A stretch of DNA of 64,000 bases from Nitrososphaera sp. (GCF_013388945.1 NZ_JACAEH010000004.1:363754-427753); one strand, 5' to 3'. Counted from the stretch's first letter, positions 1-10,734 are shown. Program-made: numbers and translations. Notes: a model not told the origin generated them from the sequence alone.

Positions 1-310
1 GATAGCAGATTGGTTCAACCAACCCGATGAGACGCCCGATGTTAAGCCGTCAAATGCAGAAACAACGATAACCATCGCACAATCACTACGTGTCTATGAC
101 TGCTATGTCAATGGATACAACTGCCTGAACGTGCCATAGATAAACATACAAAAAGCCTTTAATCTTTCATTCCCTTTTTCTTTTGTCACCATATGACCAG
201 AAAATACAAGTTTCTAATTGCTGGCTTGGCATCATTTGCAATCTTGGTATATGTTGGCCTGTCTTGGATAATTGCTGTCGGGGCCGCGCCACCATAAAGA
301 AAAATGATGG

Positions 311-706
311 CTAGAGAGTAGCAATTTTTGGCTTCTTTATCTCGCCGGCAAGCATTAACTTTCTGACTTCATCCAAGCTTAGAGCAAAGCCTATGTGTAT
401 GCACTCATCGCTTTCGCATGCAGGACATCGCAGCTCGCCATCAACTATTCTCACTTCGATTATCTGCCGCTTTTTGCTGTCAAATATCCCGACTTTGTCA
501 TCATACAGTCCAAATTTAGAAAGCCTGGGCATTTTCTTGCTCCATTCCCTGTGGAGGTTGAGCAGGTATTCTAGGAACATGTTAAGCCCAACATCGGTCT
601 TTGAAGACGTAGAAAGCTTTTGCCTCTCCTGCATGATCTCTTCAAAGACTTTTTCGCTTACCGTTAACGACTTTTGGCCAGTTCGTGGCATTGATAAGTT
701 ATACAC
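311..706 (-). CDS. Small predicted ribbon-helix-helix-like DNA-binding protein with C-terminal Cys/His cluster
   Basis: 131 aa ORF; N-terminus PRTGQKSLTVSEKVFEEIMQER is RHH-like; C-terminal CPACESDECIHIG. Confidence 0.6.
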   Translation of the reverse strand: MYNLSMPRTGQKSLTVSEKVFEEIMQERQKLSTSSKTDVGLNMFLEYLLNLHREWSKKMPRLSKFGLYDDKVGIFDSKKRQIIEVRIVDGELRCPACESDECIHIGFALSLDEVRKLMLAGEIKKPKIATL

Positions 707-727
707 GGTGCATCATATTTAAATTGA

Positions 728-815
728 ACGGTTACAATTACGGTAACTGTCCCCTGCCTTTAACCATTTTTCGGAACGAATTGCACCGTTCATAAGAATA
801 AAAAGACACGGTTAC
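728..815. promoter_or_regulatory. Shared divergent promoter region with three ACGG(T/A)(T/A)AC-type direct repeats and a TATA box
   Basis: acggttac at 728-735 and 808-815, acggtaac at 740-747; tttatata immediately after the third copy, ahead of the rightward operon. Confidence 0.5.
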
Positions 816-856
816 TTTATATACAAGCGAACTGCTATTACTATTGGCGATGCACA

Positions 857-1030
857 GTGCCACGGTACAACCAGAAGTCAATAACCGTGTCGATAAGCTT
901 GAAGAACAAGATCAGGGATTACATGAAGGACTATGGCTTTCGCAGCCAGCCGCAGGCGATAGAAGATGCGCTGGAATTGGCAAAGTCGGTACGGGCTGCG
1001 GCAAAGAAAAAGGAGGCTGCGGTTAACTAA
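857..1030 (+). CDS. 57 aa RHH/CopG-like regulator (below the length cut-off of the ORF track)
   Basis: Hand translation from GTG: VPRYNQKSITVSISLKNKIRDYMKDYGFRSQPQAIEDALELAKSVRAAAKKKEAAVN*; its TAA overlaps the ATG of the integrase (TAATG). Confidence 0.6.
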   Translation: MPRYNQKSITVSISLKNKIRDYMKDYGFRSQPQAIEDALELAKSVRAAAKKKEAAVN

Positions 1031-2436
1031 TGGCTCAATCAGATGCAATATTGGAAAAAAGCGATCGCGCTCAAAAGCTTGATGTCCAAAAAATTGAAAG
1101 AAAAAAGAGTCGCCTAAGAGTCAAGGGCATCAAAGTCAAAGACAGGGAAAAGATCAAAGAAGCTATTATGATCAGTATCCAAAAAGGCAATTACACTACG
1201 CGCGAGATCGGCCTTGACATCGGCAAAGACTACAGCACTGTATCGCGATACTTATCAGAAATGGAAGCTGATGCAAAGTGGGGAGTAAAGCGCGATTCAA
1301 ATGGCAACATCGTCATGTCGCTCCAGGAGCAGCTGGCACATGAATATGCCAAGCTTCAGAATGAAAAGTTCAATCAGCTCCCATCAATTCAGAAATGGAT
1401 AACATATCTGAAATCAGCAAAGACTCCAGCTACCAGAATCAGGTACATGATAAACATCATTCATGGCATATCGGACCAGCTGATGGTGATGCCAGAAACT
1501 CTGGTTAGCCACGGCGTTCCAATAGACGCAGCAAAGCGCAAAGAGATAGCCATCGAATACTGGCAGAACTTCCTTGCATGGTTCAATACTGCTTATCCAC
1601 AGATGCAGCGCACAAATACCATCGTTGCGTACCGCAGCTTTTTGTCAGCCCACAGCATCAACTTCGCTCATGGCGAAGGCAAGCGGTACGGTCTTTCAAC
1701 CACGTCCGAGAAGCTTGGCGAGTACAAGGAAATCATGCTTACGCCGGAGCAGATTGAGATGGTAAACAGGCGGCTGGAAAATGAGAAGGACTGGGAGGCA
1801 TGGTCGTTCATGAACATCGACCTGCATACCGGAGCTAGAGCGTTTGCAATGGCATCCATGAGCTGGGACAGGGTAGCAATGTCTCCCGTTTTCCGGGTAG
1901 AGCAGTTTGAGCCCAAGATAAAGAAAGGCTCATGGTATCTGACAAGGGAAGGAAAGTGGTGGGTCAAGTACCCAACAGAAGAATGCCGCGCTATTGTTGA
2001 AACAGCTCATGATAGGCTGCCAAAAAGAGATTTCATGTTCTTTGACGATGCTCGCAGTGACAAGGCGAATTGTCTGAAGGCCCACTATTTTGCGAAGAGA
2101 ATGACGGCTAGGTTCAGAAAGATATTTTCAGAGCTTGACAAAAGAAGCTGGCTAAATGAAAAAACCAGGATCTACGCATTGGGAGACGCATTGTACTTTG
2201 ATGGCCGTCCATTGCACCTGTTCAGGCACACGATGGCTCAATACTATCTTGCAGCAACGAATTGGTCACTTGCTTATGTGGCAAGCTTAGGTGGATGGGA
2301 AAATACAGAGATATTGAACAAGTGCTATGGTGGGATACCTGAGCATATTAAAGCTCAGATTGCTAAATCGTTACATGTAAAATTTGATACTATGAACTTG
2401 AACTCCTCACTAATGGTAGAGTCGCTGAAATTCTAG
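1030..2436 (+). CDS. Tyrosine recombinase/integrase-family protein with N-terminal HTH
   Basis: TGAR arginine region, LHLFRHTMAQYY (HxxR box), LNKCYGG candidate nucleophile Tyr; N-terminal HTH-like TTREIGLDIGKDYSTVSRYLSEM. Confidence 0.75.
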   Translation: MAQSDAILEKSDRAQKLDVQKIERKKSRLRVKGIKVKDREKIKEAIMISIQKGNYTTREIGLDIGKDYSTVSRYLSEMEADAKWGVKRDSNGNIVMSLQEQLAHEYAKLQNEKFNQLPSIQKWITYLKSAKTPATRIRYMINIIHGISDQLMVMPETLVSHGVPIDAAKRKEIAIEYWQNFLAWFNTAYPQMQRTNTIVAYRSFLSAHSINFAHGEGKRYGLSTTSEKLGEYKEIMLTPEQIEMVNRRLENEKDWEAWSFMNIDLHTGARAFAMASMSWDRVAMSPVFRVEQFEPKIKKGSWYLTREGKWWVKYPTEECRAIVETAHDRLPKRDFMFFDDARSDKANCLKAHYFAKRMTARFRKIFSELDKRSWLNEKTRIYALGDALYFDGRPLHLFRHTMAQYYLAATNWSLAYVASLGGWENTEILNKCYGGIPEHIKAQIAKSLHVKFDTMNLNSSLMVESLKF

Positions 2437-2534
2437 TGGTAAATTAGGAGGCACTGCATCAGGTATTACAATTCGAGTGGCCTTGCATGAAGACATCCTA
2501 CTCTGATTATCTACATATTGGTTCTACGCTGGAA

Positions 2535-3317
2535 TTAGTCCTCAACTCTTGGAGCCATAAAGAACTCTATCTTGACTGCATTTGGAAGAGCAAATATGAG
2601 TTTCAGCGGCATCTTTGAGGTAAACTCTGCTGTCACTTTTTCTGACGAGGCTCCAACTGCCTTTACCATCTTGGACATGAATTCAGAACTATAGGTCGCC
2701 TTGCTGGGTTTGGTAACCGATATCTCGTTTAGGTTTTCAATGCCGCTCTTGTCATCCAAAGTGACTGTAGCCTCACCTGAATCGCCCCTTGTACTGCAAA
2801 TGACTTTCTTGTCTTCTGTAGTCTCTATTGTAATCTTGTCAGATACAACTTCGATATCGCTTAAGATTCTGTCAAGTATAGCAGGAGCCATTACCAGCCT
2901 GCTGCCAAATTCCAGCTTTGGAAGTGGGGTTGAAGATCCGCTGCTGCTTTCTATCAGTCTTAACTTGTAACTTCTGGTATAGCCGCCTGATGTCTTTATG
3001 TTCAGCATGCTGTCTTGGAGGCCAAGCTCCACTGAATCGCTAGTACCTGCTCTTTTGATTACTTTGGCAAAGTCGTCAACTCGGAAGCCGAACTTGACTT
3101 GAGAAGGACATTCATACTTTTCAAATGCAACTGCAGGACAGCTTATATCAATAAGCGCGATATGCGATGGGTCCATTGACCTGAACTGTAAACCTTCGCT
3201 AGTGGCTTCAAAGTGTGCTTCATCGACAATTGTCATTATTGCTGAAGAAATAGACTTCCAGAGATCGGCGGTTCGTGTAGTAGCTGAAAATTGAAGCTGA
3301 ACCTCTTCCTTTGCCAT
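2535..3317 (-). CDS. pcn: DNA polymerase sliding clamp PCNA
   Basis: 260 aa; FEATSEGLQFRSMDPSHIALIDI and C-terminal LKLIFALPNAVKIEFFMAPRVED are PCNA signatures. Confidence 0.93.
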   Translation of the reverse strand: MAKEEVQLQFSATTRTADLWKSISSAIMTIVDEAHFEATSEGLQFRSMDPSHIALIDISCPAVAFEKYECPSQVKFGFRVDDFAKVIKRAGTSDSVELGLQDSMLNIKTSGGYTRSYKLRLIESSSGSSTPLPKLEFGSRLVMAPAILDRILSDIEVVSDKITIETTEDKKVICSTRGDSGEATVTLDDKSGIENLNEISVTKPSKATYSSEFMSKMVKAVGASSEKVTAEFTSKMPLKLIFALPNAVKIEFFMAPRVED

Positions 3318-3460
3318 ATAATGTTCCGGTTCTGGGTGTAGCTGCTTCTTAAATTAGCTTGCGGTCAGTGCTATCCTATTTTGCTCCATTCTTTGAACGC
3401 CGGATTCACTAAAAACATACAGCCAACCAGAACTAAATCTTCTGGCTTCACCTGGCGCGC

Positions 3461-6400
3461 TTACGCCATCTCCCTTCCCTTAATCTTGAATTCCTCAAAG
3501 AGCTTGTTCAGTGAAGTGATCAAATTCCCGATGCTTTGGTCTTGTAGATACTTTTCGTGTATTTGCCTAAAGTCTTCCTCCCATGCAGGGTAATTGGTCT
3601 TGGCTAGTAGTTGGTAAATCGGAATGATGTCGTCCTTTGCTACTTTAGCCGTGTCAAACATTTCATATAGTAAGAGGCGCAGTTTTTCCTGATTCTTGCC
3701 TTTAATCTTGGCGGCTTTGCGCGCTTCAAATGGCGCGTTTACAGCTATCAATATCTCTTGTCTCGCCTTCTCGTCTATCAGCTTTAATTGCGTAAAAAGT
3801 TGCTCTCCTTCAAGAGGCATAACCCTAGGTTCGTCTTCTCTACATTCAGCATGCCTGAATATCCAAGTCACGTCTTCTGAATGGTCAAATTTCGCATGTT
3901 TGAAGTCATAAAACAGCAAGTGCATCGAATCATCCTTTTTCTTCTCTTTATATGCCAAAATCAGGCCGCTTTCATCGGTAGATTTTTTCCCACTCCTTTT
4001 GCCGTATGGGATGGCCTTCAATTCTTTTTCTCCGACCTTCTTCAAATAGCTTAGAATTTCTTGGAACGGTGTCTGCATTGGTAGAAGCTCGGCTCCGTGC
4101 TCCATTTCATCTATGAGAGATGAATCCTGCTTTTTGATTCTGTCAAAAGCGTTAAAGTTCTTGGGACTTGACGGTTCGCCCAATATAGAGACTTCTACTC
4201 CGACGGTGCCTGCTGCTTTCTGTATCTTTGTACTAAGCTTGATTACAAGTCCAAGGAGGTCTTCAAGCTCTTTTTCTGGAAAGAATACCGCCGATGTAAC
4301 AACTGGAAATTCGCTTGTCAATCTATCAACGCGGCCGACACGTTGAACAATCTTCATAGGGTTCCATGGCAGGTCATAATTGATTGCATAGTTGGCATCT
4401 TGCAGATTCTGCCCTTCGCTGAGAACATCTGAACAAATCAGAATATCGATCTCTCTTTCGATTGGTTTGTTCTTTGGATTGTTTGACTTTGGAGCAAATT
4501 CCCGTAGAATTCTTTCTCTAGCTTCAGGCTTTGTTTTTCCTACCAAAATATCTATTTTTTTGTCTGGGATTTCTTTCTTCAAATACTCGTAAAGGTAATT
4601 TGCAGTATCGACAAACTGCGTAAATATGACGACCTTCTTGCCGCCAGTTGTAAACACCTTATCCTTTACAAAGACATTCTTTAGAGCATTCAGCTTTTGA
4701 TCTGCCCAAGGCTGGATCGTCTGCAGGCTGTCTTTAAGAGGTTGAAGTTTCTTGATGTCTTCCTTTAGTTCGCGCTGCATCCTTTTTGTGTCTAGGTCGC
4801 GGACTGGTTCTAGTTCAATGGCTCTTATTTTTTCGACAAACCAGTCATCGTCGATTTCCTCATCTTGGTCCTCGTATTCTGACAGCAATTCATGGAATTT
4901 TTTATTGTCGAGGATTTTATCTTCTGCCAGCGAATCTGCAAACCATTTGTAAAATGTGAGAAGCCGGTCAACACTTTTTCGTATCGCTTCTACACTACTT
5001 TCGAACCTCTTCAAAAGGCCGTACTTTTGTAGCGATGCTCTATGTTCTGCTTCCTCCTTTTCCTTTTCTTCAGCAGTTATCCTGTACGAATCTACTCTGT
5101 AGGGAACCATGTTGAGGTTATCAATTGTATCAATAACCTGCTTGTAAACTGGGCCAAACAAAGCCGTAAGGCTATATTCGACTTTGGTTAGTTTTCTCTC
5201 GGGGAACTTGATTGGCTTGCCGTTGAGAGTAGCATTTGGATAGTTCTCCTTGATAAAGTTCCTAGTTCGGCGAATCATTACTTCATCAAGAAGTCTGACA
5301 ATATCTTCTACACCGCTTGCCAGCTGTTTCCTGTCTGCTCTATTAAAATATGTCCGCAAATCAGCGATCCCAAGATCAGCAAAGTGTGCATCATCTCCGG
5401 CAGTAATAAGACTAAGCTGGTTATAGAGGTCGATTAGACTGTTGTTGACAGGCGTGGCTGTCATTAGTATAACTTGTTTGCGTTTGCCGCCTGCTAATAC
5501 TTTCATCAGGTTGTTATGACGTTTGGTAGATCCGGAGCGGTAGTTGTGGCTCTCATCCACAAGTACAATGTCAAAGTCAAGATAATCCGTAGGGTCAAAA
5601 TTGTCAGTGCCTGTGCTTTCTAGCGTCACATTCTTGGTCTTGATGCTTTCGTCTAGAAGCCGCTGCTCCCAAACTGCATCCTTTACTTGCTTTGGCGCGA
5701 TAAGCAGAATCTTTTTTCTTTTCAGAGCCAGATTATGCAGAAGCCATAAACCAATGTGGGTTTTTCCAAGGCCAGTAGAATCTGATATTATAACTCCGCC
5801 AAACTTGTCCATGATCCGCTCTGCCATTGTAACAGCGTCTCTCTGAAATTCTGTTAGAAGTTCAATGCCTGTATCCTTGCCTTTCTGAAGCTCTTCGAGT
5901 GTTGGACGATAATACTCGTAAAGCAGCTTCATATACATCTGAAACGGATCCAGCGGAAGCCCAAACTTGGAATTCTCTAGGATATTTATCAGGTCGGCTT
6001 TGGCGTCTTCAGCTTCGTTCCAGCGCCTTTCAAACCAGTCCAAAAGTTCCCTCTGAGCAGAGGGTTGGTAGAGAACTGCATTAAGTTCAACATTGCCTAC
6101 TAGTCCAGCTTTTGTAAGGTTGCTAGAGCCAACGGCGGCGGTATCGTCAAAGATGTAGCATTTTGAATGGTTGAACCTGTTCTTGTTGGTTCTCACTTGA
6201 ACTCTATCCTGCAGCAGAAAATGGATGAGGTCGTCAACAAGCTTGGCAGATTCCCACTCAAGATCAAGCCTGTTTAGTTCACTTTGCAAATCCATTTCAT
6301 TTTGTGTGTCGGGCAATCGTTCTACCAGTTCTTCAAAAGTCATTTTATCTTCTTTGACGCTAATGGCCTCTTTGCCGAATAGGAATCGCAGATTGAAATC

Positions 6401-6574
6401 TGGACGCTTTGAGAATTTCCAAAGCGAATCACGAATTAGTTGATAGCCGCCGACATTGAAGAAGCCCGAAGATATTGATAATCGACCCTTATTTCTGTCA
6501 TTATGCAGCTCCTCATTTAGGAATTGAGACATCGTATACAAATCTTTTTGGTTGTCTATGATTTCTTTTCTCAT
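3461..6574 (-). CDS. SNF2/DEAD-like helicase with N-terminal phospholipase D-like domain (restriction/defence component)
   Basis: PLD HxK...N motif HSKCYIFDDTAAVGSSNLTKAG; Walker A STGLGKTH; VLVDESHNYR; MTATPVNN; EGQNLQDANYAINYDLPWNPMKIVQRVGRVDR. Confidence 0.85.
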   Translation of the reverse strand: MRKEIIDNQKDLYTMSQFLNEELHNDRNKGRLSISSGFFNVGGYQLIRDSLWKFSKRPDFNLRFLFGKEAISVKEDKMTFEELVERLPDTQNEMDLQSELNRLDLEWESAKLVDDLIHFLLQDRVQVRTNKNRFNHSKCYIFDDTAAVGSSNLTKAGLVGNVELNAVLYQPSAQRELLDWFERRWNEAEDAKADLINILENSKFGLPLDPFQMYMKLLYEYYRPTLEELQKGKDTGIELLTEFQRDAVTMAERIMDKFGGVIISDSTGLGKTHIGLWLLHNLALKRKKILLIAPKQVKDAVWEQRLLDESIKTKNVTLESTGTDNFDPTDYLDFDIVLVDESHNYRSGSTKRHNNLMKVLAGGKRKQVILMTATPVNNSLIDLYNQLSLITAGDDAHFADLGIADLRTYFNRADRKQLASGVEDIVRLLDEVMIRRTRNFIKENYPNATLNGKPIKFPERKLTKVEYSLTALFGPVYKQVIDTIDNLNMVPYRVDSYRITAEEKEKEEAEHRASLQKYGLLKRFESSVEAIRKSVDRLLTFYKWFADSLAEDKILDNKKFHELLSEYEDQDEEIDDDWFVEKIRAIELEPVRDLDTKRMQRELKEDIKKLQPLKDSLQTIQPWADQKLNALKNVFVKDKVFTTGGKKVVIFTQFVDTANYLYEYLKKEIPDKKIDILVGKTKPEARERILREFAPKSNNPKNKPIEREIDILICSDVLSEGQNLQDANYAINYDLPWNPMKIVQRVGRVDRLTSEFPVVTSAVFFPEKELEDLLGLVIKLSTKIQKAAGTVGVEVSILGEPSSPKNFNAFDRIKKQDSSLIDEMEHGAELLPMQTPFQEILSYLKKVGEKELKAIPYGKRSGKKSTDESGLILAYKEKKKDDSMHLLFYDFKHAKFDHSEDVTWIFRHAECREDEPRVMPLEGEQLFTQLKLIDEKARQEILIAVNAPFEARKAAKIKGKNQEKLRLLLYEMFDTAKVAKDDIIPIYQLLAKTNYPAWEEDFRQIHEKYLQDQSIGNLITSLNKLFEEFKIKGREMA

Positions 6575-9500
6575 TTGTTTTCTCCTATTAATTTCGCTTG
6601 AATAATATCATAGTTGACTAATGCTCTTTTCCTCATCTCTCCATTAAACTTCTTAATCAGTGTCTCATCCCAGTTTATTCTTGCCAAATCCTCAATAGAA
6701 TTGTCTTCTCTGAAGTCTTCAAATGTGCCGAGCACATACTCATATTCTTCTTTAGACAAACCGTAAAGATGTGCAACAAGAGCATCTAGCCTAGCTGTCA
6801 TTTCCAATCTCTGCTTCATTGTAGGGGTCGAACATTGAATTCCAATCGGAATTGCTAAGTCTTGGAATCTATCATCTGCACAACTTAATTTCGCAGATAT
6901 TTGGACAATTTCATGCACTAATGGACTATCTAGAATTGCGGGAATAGGTGTCTGATATACTAGGAAGAAGTTAAGATTCATGAAAACTCGCCGAAACACA
7001 AGGAAGTCGAAGACACATGAGTTGAATATTCCAACTAAATACGAGATTATCTGGTAATAATCCTTAGTTAACATAAGCATACCGTTCATACGGGGTACTA
7101 CGATCGAGGCATTGTTTGGACTGAAAGTGTGCTTTGGAAGAATGCATGCGATAATGCTTCTTATGTTGGTGCTTCCTCCAAAATTTCTAAAAGCTAAACG
7201 GGATACATTATGAAATTCCTTGTTTAGATCTCCATATTCTCTAACCTTAGATGTCCACTTCAGTCCCTCTTCTTTATCAATTGTGAAATCAGGCTTTTCA
7301 TAGTCTGGAATAAATTGATGAAAATGCTTTCCTTCGATTAAAGGCCACCCTTTACCGTTTGTTTTAAAAAGATGAGCAGCATTAGTCCTATCTATTTCTC
7401 TGACGAACCTGAAACTCCATTTTTGATTGGCACCTATTCCGTTAGAGATAATGGGGTGATTGGAATATAGTTTTGTGAATAATCTGACCTCCTTCTGATT
7501 TCTTACTTCTGGAATTGAAAAACTCTCAGGCGACACTAACCTCACGAATTTGTTAGACATAGTTAGAAACTTGTCCCGCTCGACGCGGCCATCGAGTGCA
7601 TCCATATCGTGCAGATAGAAAGCTGCTGGAAATTCCGTTGCAGTTCCCCTATTGGTTGCTATTAATAGCACAAACTTGTAATCACTGTGGATAGCAGGAA
7701 ATATGCGTTGTATATTGTCAAACTCGTAAAGATGCATGATTCGCTTATCGAGGAGTTCTGACCTAAGCCCTGTTGCACCTTCGTTGTTGAGGACTCCAGA
7801 TGGCAAAAGAATTGAGAGTGTGCCATCATTGGAAAGGAGAGAGAATGTCCTTTCAAGGAAAAGTTTCCACATATCAATGTCACCGCTACCTCTTTTTGTA
7901 TACTGTTCGGAGCCTTTGTAAAACGACATTTTACTATCTATTGCTTGTATGTACGAATGATGAGCCTTTGCTATACTGACGTTTTTCAATAGTTTTTCTT
8001 TAATCTTCTTCTTATCGGCCTTACTCTTTATCTTCCTGAACCCGGGATGATATTGTGAGAAGAAATCATCATCGTCAGGTTTAACAGCATCCCATGGAGG
8101 ATTCATGACTATGAGGTCGAAACCTCTCTTTTCGTCAGTGAACGCATCGGGAAACTCTAACTCCCAATGAAAGAACCGATAGATTTTCGCGTACTCTAAG
8201 GATTTAAAGACAGGTTCTGACCAGATGACTTTATCCAGCCTTCCATTTCGTATTGTTTTTTCGATCAATGGTAAGTTTGGAGGAAGTCTCTTTCTCAATT
8301 CTTCATCAATTATCCCTGCTGATTGCATGTCTAAGAGTACTCTAAGTGGCTCACTTGCCTTTCTGAATTGTTCATAATTGTCCCTACTCTTCTTTATTTC
8401 ATCAATATTCAAATCAGCAGGGTAACTAATCTCTTCAAGGATGTCGCCAATAGCTTCTACATCGCCCATCCAGCCATCTAATGTTGTATTGTCTGGTTTT
8501 CTTGCTTTCAGATTATTCATCCATAAGCCAATCAGGCTATCACCGGTCCTTATGTGATGGTCTAGGAAGGTGAGCGGAGTACCGATGGTAAATGAATCAA
8601 GCCAAAGAGAGACCTTTGCAAGTTCAACCGCCAAAGGATTGATATCCACACCAAAGACACAGCGCTTCATGACCATCCTCTTAAGTATGACATTGAAGGT
8701 AAGAAGATCTGTGTCTAACTCAATTCTCTTTGATTTTTGTTCTTCGATAATCCTTTTTCTATCTTCCTCAATCTCTCTTTCAAGCGGTGCATCGGGATAT
8801 TTGTCAAGAACGCCCATTATCCACTTTGTAATTTCATCTACCACATTTACGAGGAAATGACCGCTACCCATAGCGGGATCCACGACTTGTATGTCTAGCA
8901 GCGCTTCAGTGCTTTTCTCTCCTGCTTCCTTGTCGCCACTGTTTCGCCATTTTTGATACAGCTCTGCAAACCTCTTTTCCCTATCAGCAAATATTGGCTC
9001 CAATCCCTTCTTTACAAGAAACTTCACTATCTTTTCAGGCGTGAAATAACTGCCCGTACCTTTCCTCGCTAGTCCGCCTGCTGATAGGTAGAGTTCTCCT
9101 TCATCTATAATGCGTTCGTATTTCATACCCTTTGCAAACTTCATGTCCAAGATTTCGTCTTTGACTATTGCCAAGTCAGTCTCTGCTTGCCTGACTGAGT
9201 ATTCAAGAAGTGCTTCATACAGTGAACCCAGTTGTCTCACGCTAAGATTCTGATAATCGATGCCCTTACCATCCCGTTCCATTAATGCCCGCAATGCTGG
9301 AACAAGATGTTTGTTCATCACGCTCAGCCTATCAATAGTTTCATCAAACTCGAAAAGAGCACCATCATACTGAGGAAGATTAACAGTCGGATCACCTTCG
9401 CTTATGCCCCTGAAAAGTCTGCTTAAAGCATCCCATGCAGACGAAGAATCCGGGTCTTTTTCCATTCCATCCAGTCGTTCCTTTATCTGACCTAAAGAAA

Positions 9501-10734
9501 TCTGTGAATAACGCTTATCCTTAACCGGTAGCAGGCTGCGGGATTCTGCATACAGAATAAAGAGTAACCTGTAAAGCAGCTTTAGTGCTTTCCTTTTTGC
9601 GTCTGCAAGCTGCTCCTCATTGTACTTCTTCTTCCTGGAATGCCGCAGAACTCCTCTTACAAGGTCCAGAAAGAGTTGCTTGTCAAAGACCTTTGTCCTA
9701 AGATCCTCTTCAAGCTCAGTTGCATACTGAGCTCCTCCTTCAAGTATATGGTCAAGATCCGTCACATCTTGTTTTGGAACAAGTGCGCTTGCCGAGAAGA
9801 GAGACACGAAATACTTGAGCCTTTGGTCCTTCTCGTCAGTGATGCCATCAATATCAACTTCAAAATAGTTCGTACTTGCAGAAGACACCTTCGAAGAATA
9901 GAGCCGCCAAAGCCTTCCGTTGGTAAGGATTACCCATGGATATGTTGCTAGGGAAGCTACTGCCTGAACGCTGGGTACAGTCCTATCGTCACTCTTCATC
10001 ACGTCAAGATTATCCGCGCTTGACACTACAGCAATTGTGGTTTGCATCTGTTGTGGACCAGATGACAAGATATATTGCGTTGGTGATGGATTCCCTACTG
10101 CCTTAGTCTGATATCCGAGTGCCTCAAGTACCTTTGGAATGTGTTCAAAATCGGTAGGGATTCCACCTCCATCACTTGCAAATTTTGAGAAGAATGTCGC
10201 GGCCTCCTTCCAAACGTCTCTTTTTCTGTCAGAAAGTGCTTTTTCGAGTCGTTCTTTAAGAAAATAGTTTGAAAACAGGCCGCGGTTGATGAACGGTCCT
10301 TCGCCGCTGCCAGACTTTAGCAGATCAATCGACTTGTTTATGGCATAATGCGCCGACAGAACGTCGGAAGTAAAATTCTGTCCCCTAAAAACTGTAATAA
10401 CTGCATCATAGTCCTTATCTTGCCTTAAGGTAAGAACAAGGGGCTGTTCTCCTCTCTTGTGTCGGCTCATACATAAAACATCAAAACCGTCTAGTTCAGC
10501 TATAACGATATAATGCTCGGCTTGGATTCCGGTAATTAAATTCCTGATTTCAACCGTCTTCGCACCTTTAGCATCGATCTTGTAGAGCGGAAAATGTGCG
10601 TCGTCAACGGTAAATGCCTTCCAAGACTTTGGCGCTGGCTTTAAGGAAAATGTAAACGACGTCGGATGAAAAGACGAGGGATCAAATCCAAGGGATTGTA
10701 TTATCCTGTCTGAATGCTTTAGGACTGACGTCAA
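6571..10734 (-). CDS. Large N6-adenine DNA methyltransferase (Eco57I/type IIG-like architecture)
   Basis: Motif I VVDPAMGSGHFLVNV, motif IV LIVMNPPWDA; 1387 aa; 4-bp overlap with the downstream helicase. Confidence 0.85.
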   Translation of the reverse strand: MTSVLKHSDRIIQSLGFDPSSFHPTSFTFSLKPAPKSWKAFTVDDAHFPLYKIDAKGAKTVEIRNLITGIQAEHYIVIAELDGFDVLCMSRHKRGEQPLVLTLRQDKDYDAVITVFRGQNFTSDVLSAHYAINKSIDLLKSGSGEGPFINRGLFSNYFLKERLEKALSDRKRDVWKEAATFFSKFASDGGGIPTDFEHIPKVLEALGYQTKAVGNPSPTQYILSSGPQQMQTTIAVVSSADNLDVMKSDDRTVPSVQAVASLATYPWVILTNGRLWRLYSSKVSSASTNYFEVDIDGITDEKDQRLKYFVSLFSASALVPKQDVTDLDHILEGGAQYATELEEDLRTKVFDKQLFLDLVRGVLRHSRKKKYNEEQLADAKRKALKLLYRLLFILYAESRSLLPVKDKRYSQISLGQIKERLDGMEKDPDSSSAWDALSRLFRGISEGDPTVNLPQYDGALFEFDETIDRLSVMNKHLVPALRALMERDGKGIDYQNLSVRQLGSLYEALLEYSVRQAETDLAIVKDEILDMKFAKGMKYERIIDEGELYLSAGGLARKGTGSYFTPEKIVKFLVKKGLEPIFADREKRFAELYQKWRNSGDKEAGEKSTEALLDIQVVDPAMGSGHFLVNVVDEITKWIMGVLDKYPDAPLEREIEEDRKRIIEEQKSKRIELDTDLLTFNVILKRMVMKRCVFGVDINPLAVELAKVSLWLDSFTIGTPLTFLDHHIRTGDSLIGLWMNNLKARKPDNTTLDGWMGDVEAIGDILEEISYPADLNIDEIKKSRDNYEQFRKASEPLRVLLDMQSAGIIDEELRKRLPPNLPLIEKTIRNGRLDKVIWSEPVFKSLEYAKIYRFFHWELEFPDAFTDEKRGFDLIVMNPPWDAVKPDDDDFFSQYHPGFRKIKSKADKKKIKEKLLKNVSIAKAHHSYIQAIDSKMSFYKGSEQYTKRGSGDIDMWKLFLERTFSLLSNDGTLSILLPSGVLNNEGATGLRSELLDKRIMHLYEFDNIQRIFPAIHSDYKFVLLIATNRGTATEFPAAFYLHDMDALDGRVERDKFLTMSNKFVRLVSPESFSIPEVRNQKEVRLFTKLYSNHPIISNGIGANQKWSFRFVREIDRTNAAHLFKTNGKGWPLIEGKHFHQFIPDYEKPDFTIDKEEGLKWTSKVREYGDLNKEFHNVSRLAFRNFGGSTNIRSIIACILPKHTFSPNNASIVVPRMNGMLMLTKDYYQIISYLVGIFNSCVFDFLVFRRVFMNLNFFLVYQTPIPAILDSPLVHEIVQISAKLSCADDRFQDLAIPIGIQCSTPTMKQRLEMTARLDALVAHLYGLSKEEYEYVLGTFEDFREDNSIEDLARINWDETLIKKFNGEMRKRALVNYDIIQAKLIGENK

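Noticed and set aside
844-1026. Listed 60 aa ORF at 844-1026
   Set aside because: The alternative frame 857-1030 encodes a far more protein-like RHH sequence coupled to the integrase start.
3461-10734. Assignment of the methylase/helicase pair to DISARM or BREX
   Set aside because: No DUF1998-type DrmA/DrmB, PglZ, BrxC or Lon-like partners recognised; left as an uncharacterised R-M-like cluster.
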